Shown in pieces: positions 10,040 to 21,615 of a DNA stretch of 64,000 nt (positions are counted from its first letter, which is position 1; the number at the start of each line of letters is the position of its first letter). The position numbers were made by a program, and so were the translations under genes. Below the pieces are notes generated by a model. It was not told the origin of the DNA. It did no database searches and worked only from the letters and a program-made list of their open reading frames with translations. Source of the stretch: Impatiens glandulifera. Lineage: Eukaryota; Streptophyta; Magnoliopsida; Ericales; Balsaminaceae. Location of the stretch: contig NC_061863.1 of NCBI RefSeq assembly GCF_907164915.1, positions 37,359,382-37,423,381 on the forward strand. The letters run 5' to 3'.

Positions 10040-12684
10040 ATGAGTCGTGAATCTGTGTTGTTCAAACACATCATTCAAGTCGATTTTGAGGAAGTTCGGA
10101 CGAACGATTTGGCGGAGGCAAAGCGGGTATCAACCCAGATCTCCGAGTCCGGTCTCGAACACTTTCTGGGTGGTATATTCGTCCTATATCAGGATGCGGT
10201 CAACGAATTCTTCCTAACCGCGTTCTTGACCGAAGGAACAATCATTGCAACCATAGGCGGTCAACGGCTCGAATTGACGGAGGAATCAGTTGCTGAGATA
10301 TTACATCTGCCATCCGAGGGGAGCGACTTCTCGGTATCCATGGACGAGGAACCTTTCCAGGCGGCTTGCCAGGATCTTTCGGATACAACGATCCCTATCG
10401 TGGTATACGGTAAGAAATCATCTCTTAAATCGGAGTATAGACCGCCGTGTGATATCTTCACAAAATCGGTCCAAGCAAGAGGGGGGAACTTTGACAGCCT
10501 CACCCGGGAAAAGATTGAAATGATTGCCGGTCTGGTCAACGGCATCGACATCAACTGGGCAAACGTGGTGTTTACGAACCTATGTGAAATGGTGGATCCG
10601 ACATCTAATCGGTCATGGGGATACACCATCCCACTCGTAAAGATAATGCGCCACTTCAACATTAATATCGGTCCTGGTGTTCTCCTCGCCCCAAGCAAAG
10701 TCATCAAGTCCCATCAGTTCATCAAACCGGAGGACAGAAAAGGCAAAAGGAAGGCCTCTGGTTCTACAAGTGGCCGAAAGAAGAAGGCAGCCAGTAAGAA
10801 AGCGGTTCCGGTCAAAGAAAAATCCCGTACCAAGGGAGATAGACAACCAACTGGATCGGCTAATCCGCTGTCCGACACCCCCAACACTGAAGACTCGGCA
10901 TCCAACTCTGGCCGAACCATTTCACATCATACCGGAGAAGATCGGACTGGTAAGGGGAAAGGACCGATAGTCGAGGAACAATCGGTCCGACATGATGATG
11001 ATAATGCCGGCTCAGACAAACTTCGGGAGGAAGATGAATCCGCGGATGAAACAACATTGTAAACGGCCGAGGAGCTCGTCAGTAGAATTATGGACGAGAT
11101 ACATCAGCAGGCTCACGCGACATCCGACGTCTACTATCAATGGGTCCTCCACCGGCATCAAATAATCTACAAAAACATGCTACCGGATCTCACCGCTAAC
11201 TAGAAATTCGAGAAGTTAGCTGAGATGGAGGAGAAGGTCATCAGACTCACGAAGGCTCAGTGCGTCACGACCGCCTTAGGACGAAGCAAGATGGTCGAAC
11301 CGCATGCTCGGTTATTAGAACTCACCGAACACATTCGACGCCTCCAAGAAAAACATATTCCGGGGACACCGGACTCTCAACTTGAGCTCTTGGTGTTAGA
11401 ATTGCTTGCGGTCAAGGGAAGGGCACTGACCGAGGAGATGGCGCGGCTTGAAGCGGAGCCCGACCACCAGGAAACATCGAACTTATCCAGATCCCCTCCT
11501 GAGGATGATGGCGGTCAGAATCCGTCCGATAATGAGACTCATTCTCCTCCACCGGCACAGGCCATCAACATGACCGATCTCAGGACGGGCACACCGCGAG
11601 TCTCTGTTCAAACCGGGGACTCTGTACAGGCCATAACGGAAGAAAGGGTAAAGGCTCTCATTGAAGAATTTCTCAATTACGCGGTTCATTCATGGAAAAA
11701 GAAAATCAAAGAAACTGCGGCTAAAGCCATCGAGATGGCTAAGACAACAAAGGATGATCTAAAAAACGCGGTCGCCCGGATCACGTCTGTTGAAACAAAT
11801 TACGTAATACGGATCAGTTGTACGGCGGTCATCTTGACAGAACTAAGGCATTGAAGGATATAACTCCAAAGTTGGTGACCGACCTCACTTCCGTCCGCCA
11901 AAAGGTTGCTATGATGGAACAATCTCAAGAAACAACCGATCAAAGGTTGACGAAGGTTGATGAGGACTTGGTTCAATCCGGTGCCCAAGCCGGATCTGAT
12001 CGTTAGAGGATGCTAACGCTTGAAGAAAAATATGCAAAGCTCGAAGCTGATCTCAAAGCGGTCACCGAATAGGTGGCGGAGTTAACAAACGCTAAGCTGG
12101 CTGCCGATAAGGCACTTGAGGAGGCAAATGTTGTCGCGGCCCAGAGGCTCCAAGATGCACTGGACGAGTAGACCCGGATTCAGAAAAAGACGTTACAGGC
12201 AGATGCGAACCTGGCCGGACATATTCAAAATATAGAGAACAGTGCACCGGCCATAGCGGCTCGACAAAATAAAGACGCTATCCGGCTAATGGTCCAACAG
12301 GAAACATATAATGAATTCGCCGCGGCTCACAAGAGGTCCAAGGCGGTTGTTTCCCCTTCCGTTCCGGTTACACGAAAGAGGAAGGCGGCTGAGAAAAGGG
12401 AGGCAATCACAACATTGTTGGGCGGAGTTACTGACTCGGTTATCGAACCTCAATTCAACAAGGTTTTGCAAGCCGAGGAAGATTTTGAGGAAGAGGTCGA
12501 GCCGCAGCTCAGAAGACAGCGGGGTTTGGATGCGGTTCCAATTAGATCGTTCGGTCAACCGATCTCTCCCCTCAACGGCATCTCAGGCGGTCGAGGATCC
12601 TCATCCAGGCCGGTTCAAGCAGTCAACGGAAAGGCCACCGATGAACAGTTGGAAAAATTCATGCCGCCTAGATCGAAGAAATAG
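10040..12684 (+). pseudogene. Accessory gene A-ORFb: family domain, basic linker and coiled-coil C-terminal half (decayed)
   Basis: ATG 10040 opens 340 codons: HIIQVDFEEV, the domain motifs ISESGLEHFLGG, LYQDAVNEFF, LHLPSEGSDF and DINWANVVFTNLCEMV. A lysine/arginine-rich linker follows (residues about 233-265, SGRKKKAASKK), resembling a nuclear-localisation signal. After TAA 11060-11062 the same frame continues through a second stop near 11202 into 11225-11854, which is rich in leucine heptads. A frameshift near 11815 and further stops (12004, 12070, 12168) precede the tail, VTRKRKAAEKRE and an acidic stretch. Element B (63966-61828) carries the same protein almost intact, which confirms the join. 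It has no signal peptide or membrane segment, so it does not look like an envelope protein. Confidence 0.75.
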
Positions 12685-13034
12685 GGGCTTCATTTACCTT
12701 CTTTACTTTTACTTATTTTGGTTTTATATATAGTATTTTTTCCTTAGTATATTTCTTATATATATCAAGTAACTTTTGGAAATCGGCCTACGTTTACATT
12801 CTTACAAAGTTTTGAATATTTTAAATAAAATAATCAGAAAGGGAGAAATTGATAACATAAAATATAAAAATTTTCAAAATTTTTCTCTAAATTTTTCCTA
12901 AATTTTTCGAAAAATTCTCCTAAGTCAGTTTACAAAAATCCGGCCAAATAAACTATTAAAAACAAAACCGGCCTACATTTGCATTCTTACATGATTTTGA
13001 ATATTTTAAATAAAATAATCAAAAAGGGAGAAAT
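12685..13034 (+). other. Duplicated polypurine-tract region of element A
   Basis: AGAAAGGGAGAAATTG near 12837-12851 and AAAAAGGGAGAAATTG at 13021-13036 end two copies of one 68-bp block that starts CGGCCTACRTTT. The second copy abuts the 3' LTR and is the functional polypurine tract. Element B has the same duplication. Multiplied polypurine tracts are a known Sirevirus trait. Confidence 0.7.
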
Positions 13035-14250
13035 TGTTAGATAAAATTAGATCGGTTAAATAAAACTTAACAAAAACAAATCTCTTGTGCAGGAATAGGT
13101 AAAGAATTCAACCAGTCAAATTACTCAACCGATTAAGAAATTCAACCGGTCAAGCAATCAAACCGACCAAAAACCTGACCAAACAAGAAAGACAAGATCG
13201 GTCAAATCAGAAGGTCAAAATCATACAACAGTCGGTCAATCAGAAGCTATGGAAAAACCGGAAGTCATCCGCTTAACACAAACAACCGACTAGTATAAAA
13301 AGACACTTCGAGTATCTGTTGAGAATGATACCGAAGGGACAGACTTTACTATTGCCATATTCATACAAGTCTGAGGACAATCTGCAGGCTGCAGAAGATC
13401 GTCCTGCAGGATCTTTCTACTTCAGGATAAATCAGAAATGCAATCTTCCAAGTACATGCAACTGTCCAACCGACAGTTGCCATATTGAGTAAAAGACAAA
13501 CCTAGCCAGTTTGACCTACACACTGGAAAACTAGACCGCCAGGTCTGAAGAGTTGACCGCTAGGTCTGAATCACTGAACCTCTTCTCAACCAATCAGATT
13601 CAAGGAAATGAAATGTGACGTTGGCACATTTCACCTATAAAAGAAGGAGCTGAAGAGGAATAAATGCGGTCACAAGTTCTGAGAATATTCTACAACCTAA
13701 GTCAAAAACTGTGTTTCATCTCTCTAAGATTAAGAGATCAAGTGTGTATTTACAATTTCAGTTAAAATTGTACGGGTGTTATCGAGAAGGAAATAAGTCT
13801 CGATCGGATTGTGTTTGTGTATTCCTTAGTGAATATCCTTCTCGCGGTTTCGAGAGGAAGGGGTGACGTAGGAGTTTCATCTCCGAACATCCATAAAAAC
13901 TTGTCTTGTTATTTACTTTCTGTCAGTTCTACATTCTAACCGATCTGTACTAACATATTCATATCGCTCTAACCGATTCAACACCATCTAAACCGACTTA
14001 CTGAGTTGCAAAACCGACCCAGCAAACTCCAAACCTATCTTATTCAAATCTGGTTCTATCCTTCCAGCGTGTGTGTTGCTTCAACCTGAAACAAACCACT
14101 TCGGCACTTGAACTCGGTTCAAGGGTTTGTGACAGTTTGTATAGTATTAAAACCCCGGTGTTAATCTCTAATCGGATTAATCACCACCCATTAGGTGAAA
14201 CGCACTAACCGGCCAACCCCGATCTGCCAGCCGCGACCTAGATCCTAACA
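13035..14250 (+). repeat. 3' LTR of element A
   Basis: It is 1216 bp, from TGTTAG to CTAACA, directly after the polypurine tract and followed by the GATCC duplication. It keeps blocks missing from the left LTR, including two copies of the GACCGCYAGGTCTG motif near 13535-13570. CCAAT (13590) and TATAAAAG (13636) are conserved. Confidence 0.92.
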
Positions 14251-14255
14251 GATCC

Positions 14256-14700
14256 CCTGTTATTTTCGAAGAAAGTGTCTTTGAGTTCTTCGAATATACA
14301 AGTATCATAGATTATAGGACTATCCTGACAAGAATAAAAGAAGTCTCCTTTTCTGAAGAAACTTTTCTAATTTGTTCAAACTTCCAACGGAGGGGTTTTT
14401 AGACTTCCCCACCTCTCCAAACGACATTCTATATGAGATGAGGCATCTATTCACATATACCGAATTTCTTGTCGAAACTCATGGGGATCATGTCTTCTCT
14501 AAAACCCTTTTCCGAAAATATTAATTGGATATGTTGCTCAGCTTGGCATCTTCCTTCTCCATCTCCGATTTCCCATTGGATCCGGAGTCTGAATCAAGCC
14601 TTCCTATGTCATGACCAACAATAGAGTCTTTGACTATGTCTATAGAGTAGAAAAGGAAAGAGATAAAGAAAATTCTTCTAGGGTCCGAAATGGATTAGGT
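14256..14700 (+). pseudogene. Accessory ORFa of element D, 3' part
   Basis: After the second GATCC copy the host frame resumes with PVIFEESVFEFFEYTSIIDY, which completes the family motif begun at 755. It stops at TAG near 14399. Further down, in other frames, GYVAQLG and a VMTNNRVFDYVYRV tail match the end of element C ORFa (GYVSKLS, QVLTNERIYSYID). The central NW-V-F motif region present in C is missing, which suggests an internal deletion near 14520. Confidence 0.6.
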
Positions 14701-15134
14701 CCTCCAATTTTTCCTTTGTATTTGCAAACTTTTGAATTAACTATTATTTTAGTTATGTTCTGATAAGCGGTTTTTCCTTATTAGATGAATTATAATTGAT
14801 ATTTATTACTTTGATGCATCAATATAATTATTAAAGGATTTTATAATTAATGTAGTAAAAAATAATGAGCTTTTCTTGGGAACACGTTTGGTTTTTAAAA
14901 TGGCGCCATTTTTGTCTTTAATTATAGCGTTTGGGAAACACACGCTATTAATGTCACGGTTCATTATGAATTAAGGGAATTTTGAGACACGTTTGGTATT
15001 TCCTTTAAAATAAAGTGCATGCCAAAAATCCGTCTTCACGCTATCATTAAGATTTTCTGAAACCCTAAACTCATATTTGCTTTGCCTTCACTCTAAAACC
15101 TTTTCATCTTCTTCGTTCTTTCTAGACTGTCGAT
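14701..15134 (+). other. Spacer between ORFa and ORFb of element D
   Basis: AT-rich and non-coding. It is homologous in inverted orientation to 40950-41463 of element C: both contain the ACACGTTTG...ATGGCGCC / GGCGGC-like block and the TTAGGGTTT/AAACCCTAA stretch just before ORFb. No clear TATA box of the TATATAAG type is seen here. Confidence 0.45.
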
Positions 15135-18112
15135 ATGGCTAAATATAACGCCTTCTCTAATAATGTAATGCAGGTGGATTTCGAATCCATCTAAGAATCT
15201 AGATTATCGGAGATGGTGAAGGTTTTTTTATTGGTTGAGGCCTCCGGCCTTAGGAAATTTCTGTGCGGTCCATTCATTTTCTACAATGAAGATGTACGGG
15301 CCTTCTTCGACTCAGCGAAGATTATCGAAGACTCCATCTGCGTAACGGTGAACGGAACGGAGCTTATCCTTTCCGATGACATCTTTGCCGAGATTCTAAG
15401 GCTTCCGACGAAGGGTTTGGATTTTTCTCAAGAGATTCCACCCAAAATATTATTTGAAATGAAATTGTTCCTTTCCGATACTGATGCTTCCATCAGCTGC
15501 AGCAGGAAGAAGAAAGATCTTAAGTGCGAATATTGTATCCTTTGCGATATCGCTGCTAAAGCACACTAGGGGCGAGAAGGAGCTTTTGATTCGAAAACAC
15601 AATCAAAGTTCGAAATGATGGAGGCGATAGTAAGAGGTGAAAATGTAAATTGGGGTTCGGTTCTCTTTAATATCCTCTAAAAAATGGTGTCTCCTCACAC
15701 CAAGAGGAGTTTGGGCTTTTCAATCAAGATTGGATAGATCTTGAAGCACAAGAACGCTGTCATCGGTCTAGGTACTCCTCTTAACCCTAAAATGGTCATG
15801 ACATCTATCTTTTTTGCACGATACATCAGCAAGACTAAGAAAGCCAAGGAGTCTAACTCCGAGGCCTCCGGACAGCAGTCTAGTGGTGGTAAAACAGTTG
15901 GTGCGAAATTGGTAGGTAGAAGATCGGTAGGCAGTTCTAAACGCATAAACACCTCCACTCGCGCAGCTTCTACTAAAAGACTCAAATCGTTTGGGGTTGA
16001 GTATGCTGCTAGTTCCAACAGTATCACCAAATCCAGACATGGAGATGCCGGATAAAATAACTCATCCCGAAAGAGAACTCGGTTTGAGGTAAACATTCCT
16101 ACTCCTCCACCTTTTATTGCATTAGTTCAAGTACAGGCTACGGCGCCTCGTATAACTCAGGTTGAACCTGCGGTTTAGAGGTTTAGTTGGTAGTTGATGA
16201 TATTCAAATCGATCGGTCAAATATTCTTTAAACAGACCGGTCGGACAAGGCTAAAACCGAATAGCGTGAACTGACCAACCAGAAGATGTTTTCCAAACCG
16301 ATTGGTCGGATGTTGTCCAACCCGATCGGTCTGATGCCTTGCAAACCGGCCAGCTAGAAATTGTTGCAGCCGGTCATCACGATACTGTTCCCACTACTCA
16401 GCAGGAGTTTCCAACTATGGTTGAGGTTCCTTCACATATACAAATATTGATAAGATTGCTGATGTAGTCATTAACAACGAATTTGTTCCTATTTCGTCCT
16501 TTCCATAAGGTATTCTGCTCTCTTCGGCTAATATTAATGAGGAGGTAGAAGATGTTACACATCACCTCTCAGCGGGTGCAACTTCAAAATTCTTTTCATC
16601 TTTTTCCCAAATGAGAAGCGTAAGGGGAATTGAGTTCAGAGAATCGGTTCCATATGCTAAACCCTTTAAAATTGTAAGGGACGAAAAACGTATTACTGAT
16701 CCACTACCTGATTCGCCTCTTGAAGTTTCTCCAAAAGCTCAAACTACTATCAGCTTAATACTTGAAGAGGCTGAGGCTGCTTCAAAGTTAAAAATTGATC
16801 TTTTCAACATCTAGGTAAGCAAAAGATTGGTCACATGTTTTTTTTTTTAGAACGGATTGGTCACAAGTTTCAGTTAAGTGCTTCCAAACGTTGTAGAGGA
16901 TGAGAAATAATCTGAATTGTTGAGCTTGGAAAAGGTGATCTTTACCATAACAAAAACAAAATCATTTCAAAAACCTTCAAAAGAAGCGAATTTGTGGAAG
17001 CCTTTGCAAGAGGCCGTGCCATTTTTTCCTACTATAAAAACTACATAAAGAACTATGATCCTTTTGTTGATACTGCAAAAACGGACGCTGATGTGATCAA
17101 TCATTTAAGTGGACTAATAGAGGGGTACGTTTCTACCACTCTTTGATATGCGGATGGTGGTGAATCTTCCAACTCAGAAGAATCTGAAATTCCCACTCCT
17201 CAAAAATGATCTGAATTATTATGACAAGGATGATTCGATGGACTTCGTTAAAGATATGCAAACTCCTCAAGGTAGGACCCTTTTTATCTATAGAACTGAG
17301 CAGATTTCGATGGAGAAACTGAAAGGTTAAATACTTATCTGGTTGAGAAGGAGAGAACTTCTTCATAAGAACTTCTCTTTGACATGTTTCATTTCGGTGA
17401 TCACTTACGGCAAAGCGTTAAAGATTAGCATCCTATTCCCAAGAAGAATTGGGAGCGTATTTCGGCAGCCTTGGCAATAGAGGATCCCTTATCCGGAGAG
17501 AAGATGTCAACTGATGTTACACTTTCTGAGTCTGGGGAAAGCAAGAAAGAAGATGGGAAAGATCAAGCTTGCTCTAAATCATCGTCCGTAGTTGACAAGG
17601 ATCCTTCCTCAGCTCATCAAGTTGAAAACAATCCACCACCCAACAGTGAATCACCTCATCTAGAGTAGGTGACAAACAAAAAAGGGGCTGAAGTGCACAA
17701 ATCTCAGCAGCCAACCCCTACTCAATTTACTCCGGGTAAGTCTATTAAATCTAAAGAAGTCTTGGACTGTATTCGTAAAATCAGAGATGAGATTCTTGAA
17801 GAACCGGTCGGTCAACAAAATGCTCAACTAGAACCGGACATATCTATTCAGATCATTTCCCATCCTGCTATACCTCTCTGATATGTTCCTATTGGCTCCC
17901 ATTTCTCCACTTAGTCTCTTTCCGAGGAGGAGACACTTAGACCGGTGGATGTCCGAAAAATTATCATGAAGGTTATGGCTCCGTGGAAAGAAATTTTCTG
18001 ATTATTAAGTTCAATATTGGATAGAATAAAAAACTTGTAAGAGACATCCTCAAATGCGCATAAGAGTACAGACAAAAACGTTATGGAAAATACTCAAGAG
18101 TTATATAGGATG
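15135..18112 (+). pseudogene. Accessory ORFb of element D, multiply mutated and truncated by element E
   Basis: ATG 15135 reads MAKYNAFSNNVMQVDFESI and then a stop. The family domain follows from 15213: LVEASGLRKFLCGPFIFYNEDVR, LRLPTKGLDF and EYCILCDIAAK. After further stops comes NWGSVLFNIL. A basic serine-rich linker (15741-16055) and a region encoding repeated QTD-R-S/L units (16200-16380) come next. Then follows the conserved AFARGRAIFSYYKNY block near 17000, shared with element C (AYARGRSIFPFFKGF). At least eight stops or shifts are visible. The gene breaks off at 18112 where element E's LTR begins. Intact, it would be a hydrophilic protein of roughly 1000 residues; the function is unknown. 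Confidence 0.65.
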
Positions 18113-19874
18113 TGTTGGGTCAAATTATTTTGACTGAGGATCAAATCATTTTGACTAACAAAATTTTGATAATGAGTTTGTGTAAAACTTAAATAAGAAG
18201 TAAACTAAGCTGTCTAATTGTTTTTTTGCAGGTGCATTAAAAGGGGCAATGTTAGACTTAGTCTAAATGAGGTTCATTAGACTTACTGGGTATTAGACGC
18301 AGTGAGTTAGACTTGCAGTCTAACATTTACGTAGTTAGACGTGCAGTCTAACAGATACGTAGTTAGACGTGTAGTCTAATAGATATGTTGTTAGACGTGC
18401 AGTTTAATAGATACGTAGTTAGATGTGTAGTCTAACAGATACGTAGTTAGACGTGTAGATTAACAGATACGTAGTTATACGTGAAGTCTAACAAATACAT
18501 AGTTAGACATGCAGTCTAACTAATACGTAGTTAGATGTGTAGTCTAACATATACGTAGTTAGACGTGCAGTTTAACGGATACGTAGTTAGACGTGCAGTC
18601 TAACGTATACATAGTTAGACGTCTAGTCTAACAGATACGTAGTTAGACGTGCAGTCTAACAGATACGTAGTTAGACATACAGTCTAACAGATATGTAGTT
18701 AGACATGCAGTCTAACGGATACGTACTTAGACGTGTAGTCTAACTGATACATAGTTAGAAGTGCAGTTTAACGGATACGTAGCTAGACGTGCAGTCTAAT
18801 GGATACGTAGTTAGACGTGTAGTCTAACAGATATGTAGTTAGACGTGCAGTCTAACAGATGAAATTTAGACATACTGTCTAACTCCTTCATATTAGTCTG
18901 AAGGGACACGTAGTTAGACGTGTCGCCTAACTCCATTAGACTCGGTGGTCTAATGGATCCTGCTATTAGACGGGGGCGACTAACGTCATTAGACTTGTCA
19001 TTCTAATTGGAGCACGTCTAATTCCTTGTTTCAACAATTGCTTGAAGCTAGCATCCGTCTACCGACGATCAACTAGTTGTACGCTACACCTGCTCCACTT
19101 ATCCGTGCAGATCAGTACGATAGCCAGTTCATCCAATGAATTAATCAACGTAAGTAAATATTCTTCCGACTACTCATTTTTTGTAGGACAATTCTAGAAG
19201 AATATTCGGCGCAATACCAGATTGGTACGGCCACGTTCATGGTGCTCAGTGTCTACTGTACCTGTGTACTATGGAGTCTCTCCAATTGGTATTCTCCACG
19301 TGTCATTATAGGAGATTCGACCGTTGGTACCTGTTTTCTATTTAAAGATCTTCAAGGACAACGGACGAGGTGCGCGACATACAAGATGGTACACGAACGA
19401 ACTATTGAACAACCAATCTCATGAATTGCTTTCTTGTTTTACTATGTTTGTACATCAAGAGAGACATAGAATCAAAGTATTGTCTAATTAAGTGATATTC
19501 TTTAATATAATGTAAGTTGAACAGAATTTGTTCTGTTCAATAGTGAGCTAGATTTGCCACTATATTTGATTCTAAGAAAAGTATAGTGAATCCTTCTAGT
19601 GGTTGGAAGACGGGGTGATGTAGGAGAGTTTTGCTCCGAACATCCATAAACATCTCTTTGTTTCATTTACATTTTGTCATCTTCTCCTTCATCGGTTCTT
19701 AGCTTCAAACCTGAGCAAACGTTTCCGCACTTGAATCGTTCAAGAGTTTGCAAGGGTTGGTAAAGAATAGAAAGTGATGCAAATCTCTAACAGAATTTCT
19801 ATCAAACTGTTTTTTGTACTAAGTTGTCATCAATAGTTAGACCCTTGTCTCTATTGGTGCCATTGATCCTTTCA
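18113..19874 (+). repeat. 5' LTR of element E
   Basis: It starts TGTTGGGTCAAATTATTTTG and ends GATCCTTTCA. A degenerate tRNA-iMet primer site (TTAGTATTAGAGCCC, 19876-19890) follows. It matches the reverse complement of the solo LTR at 25825-27730 and the partial LTR at 27849-28561. It holds the hairpin array (18280-18960) and a TATTTAAAG TATA-like box near 19340. Confidence 0.85.
18280..18960 (+). repeat. 28-bp tandem hairpin array in the LTR (TTAGAC...GTCTAA)
   Basis: About two dozen copies of a roughly 28-bp unit, GATACGTAGTTAGACGTGCAGTCTAACA. Each unit contains TTAGAC and GTCTAA separated by five bases, so each can fold as a six-pair hairpin. Related but differently spaced arrays lie at 26700-27600 (solo LTR) and 28000-28390 (3' LTR), with scattered units at 21750-22060. 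Confidence 0.88.
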
Positions 19875-19918
19875 ATTAGTATTAGAGCCCTATTTCTATT
19901 ATCAAGCTTTCACTAAGA

Positions 19919-21615
19919 ATGTCGACCATAACCAAAGATGTCAGTACTACCGCAATCCCCACATTTTCAAGAGAAAACTATATTGTTTGGAAGAAGAGAG
20001 TTCGTGCTCATCTTTCTTTTCTTCACGACGACATGTGGAGTGTTATCACAGATGGTCCAATCGAGATTTATAAGAATAAATCTGAATGGACTAGTGAAGA
20101 CAAATGGAGAAATAACCTCAACTATATGGCATTAGACATTTTATACATATCTCTTGGTGACAGTATGTTCAACTACATCATTGAGTGTGATACTGCCAAG
20201 GAGATCTAGGATAGACTTACCCAACTGTGTGAGGGCAATGAGAAAACAAAGAAGAACAAGATCATGGTTGTCACTCAACAGTTCGACAATTTCAAAATGT
20301 GTCCTAGAGAAACAATGAATGAGTTTGACATAAGGTTCAGCCAAGTTGTATCAACTCTCTCTATTCTCGGAAAGACCTATAGCAATAGGGAGATTGTTAT
20401 CAAGGTCATGCGTGCTCTTCCAAGGGAATAGAACATAAAGACTGTGGCTATGAGGGAATCCAAAGACCTCAACAAGATCTCGCTCTTCGATCTGTTTGCT
20501 GATCTCAAGGCCTATAAGTTTGAATTGAACTCAAGGATTGAAGAAGATCAACCCTCATCCATCATCATTTCCAAAGCCTTGGTGACTGCTGAAGAGTCAC
20601 CAGTTGCTCCTGATGTGAAGACAGCTGCCCTACATCTTAGCAGCGATGCTATGTCTCTCTTCGTGAAGAAGTTTGCCGAGTTCATGAAGAAGAGAAATTC
20701 TAAATCAAGCTCTTCAAATTCAAATGATAATAAGAAATCCAAAGATAATGTTAAGTATTATAACTGTGGCATTCTAGGTCATTACCAATCGGAATGTCGG
20801 GAGCCGAAGCGTGATGAGAAGAAAAAGGACGAAGAAAATGAGCTGAAGTCCCTTATGGCAGGAGACGGGAAGAACAGACGAAACTATAGTGACTTTTACT
20901 TCTCATCCAGCGACAGTGATGAAGACGAGGTTGCTTGCTTCATGACAAGAGAAAAAGAAGAAGATATTCAAGAAACTGAGGTATTTAACTTCTCCTCTGA
21001 AATATTTTCAAGGGAACAACTGGTAACTACACTAAATGACATGGTCATAAAGTAAAGAAAGCTAGAAGAATCCCTAAATGAAATAAAATCTTCATCTAAA
21101 ATGTCTCAACCTGTTTTGTATCAAACTCAAGAATTAAAACTTTTGAAGAAGATAAGATCGAGATCTCATCTGAGAATGAGATGCTCAAAGAACAGATTCA
21201 AACTCTTTCTTCTAAAAACAAAAGGTTAAACTATGTTGTTAGTGCTTGGACAAGGTATGGAGAAGCTGTCAAATATCAGATTAGTCTGTTGAAACCTGTT
21301 GGATCTAGATTTAGTTTAGGATTTGATGGCGATGACCCAAACCAGTACTGCAAGAAGTAAAACTCAACAACTGACAAGCTTAAGAAAATAATTTTTGTCA
21401 AAGGGAGTACAACTGACATTGAATCTATTCCAATTCATGAAGAGTTAGCTTTGAAGAATGAAATAACTTATGTTTCACCGACTGTTAGCTGGCTAAAAAA
21501 TAAGTTAGAAGCAGCCAGCAAGTCTGGCAAACAAAAATCTGACTCAAAGTTAAGGAGTTTTAAAAGAAAATCATCTTCAAAAGCTAAGGGATCAATTGCC
21601 ATTCCAGAGGACTGA
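19919..21615 (+). pseudogene. gag: Element E gag (copia Gag), decayed
   Basis: ATG 19919 reads MSTITKDVSTTAIPTFSREN and aligns with element A Gag along its length (SEWTSEDKWRNNL, STLSILGKTYSNRE, MRALPRE). In-frame TAGs interrupt it at 20207-20209 and 20429-20431, and TAA at 21053-21055. The zinc knuckle is near 20755-20800, with YYNC in place of CYNC. After a frameshift near 21130 the coding pattern continues (LKPVGSRFSLGFDGDD, FVKGST) to a terminal IAIPED stop at about 21615. In autonomous relatives the protease would follow here; nothing like it does. The gene could once have supplied particles to pol-less copies. Confidence 0.8.

Larger units (their letters stand above)
881..14250 (+). mobile_element. 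Element A: complete Sirevirus-like Ty1/copia retrotransposon with 6 kb of cargo behind pol
   Basis: The element is bounded by two direct LTRs that start TGTTAGATAAAATTAGATCGG-like and end GATCCTAACA. It is flanked by a perfect 5-bp target-site duplication, GATCC (876-880 and 14251-14255). A tRNA-iMet-type primer site follows the left LTR and a polypurine tract precedes the right LTR. Gag-pol order is gag, protease, integrase, RT, RNase H, which is the copia order. Pol ends at 7083, yet the 3' LTR starts only at 13035. The extra 6 kb carries three related accessory genes, all in sense. The size, the Gag type, the duplicated polypurine tract and a third gene behind pol recall the plant Sirevirus lineage; that assignment is an inference. 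The element is nested in ORFa of element D. Confidence 0.92.

Noticed and set aside
10261..10970. Several open frames antisense or out of frame within A-ORFb
   Set aside because: Shadows of the real plus-strand frame, whose product matches the family motif by motif.
7084..13034. Accessory genes as a viral-type envelope
   Set aside because: No signal peptide, transmembrane helix or cleavage site is visible; basic clusters and coiled coils fit an intracellular protein better.
18280..18960. CRISPR-like array of regular repeats
   Set aside because: Units are contiguous without unique spacers, lie inside a plant LTR, and no cas genes are present.
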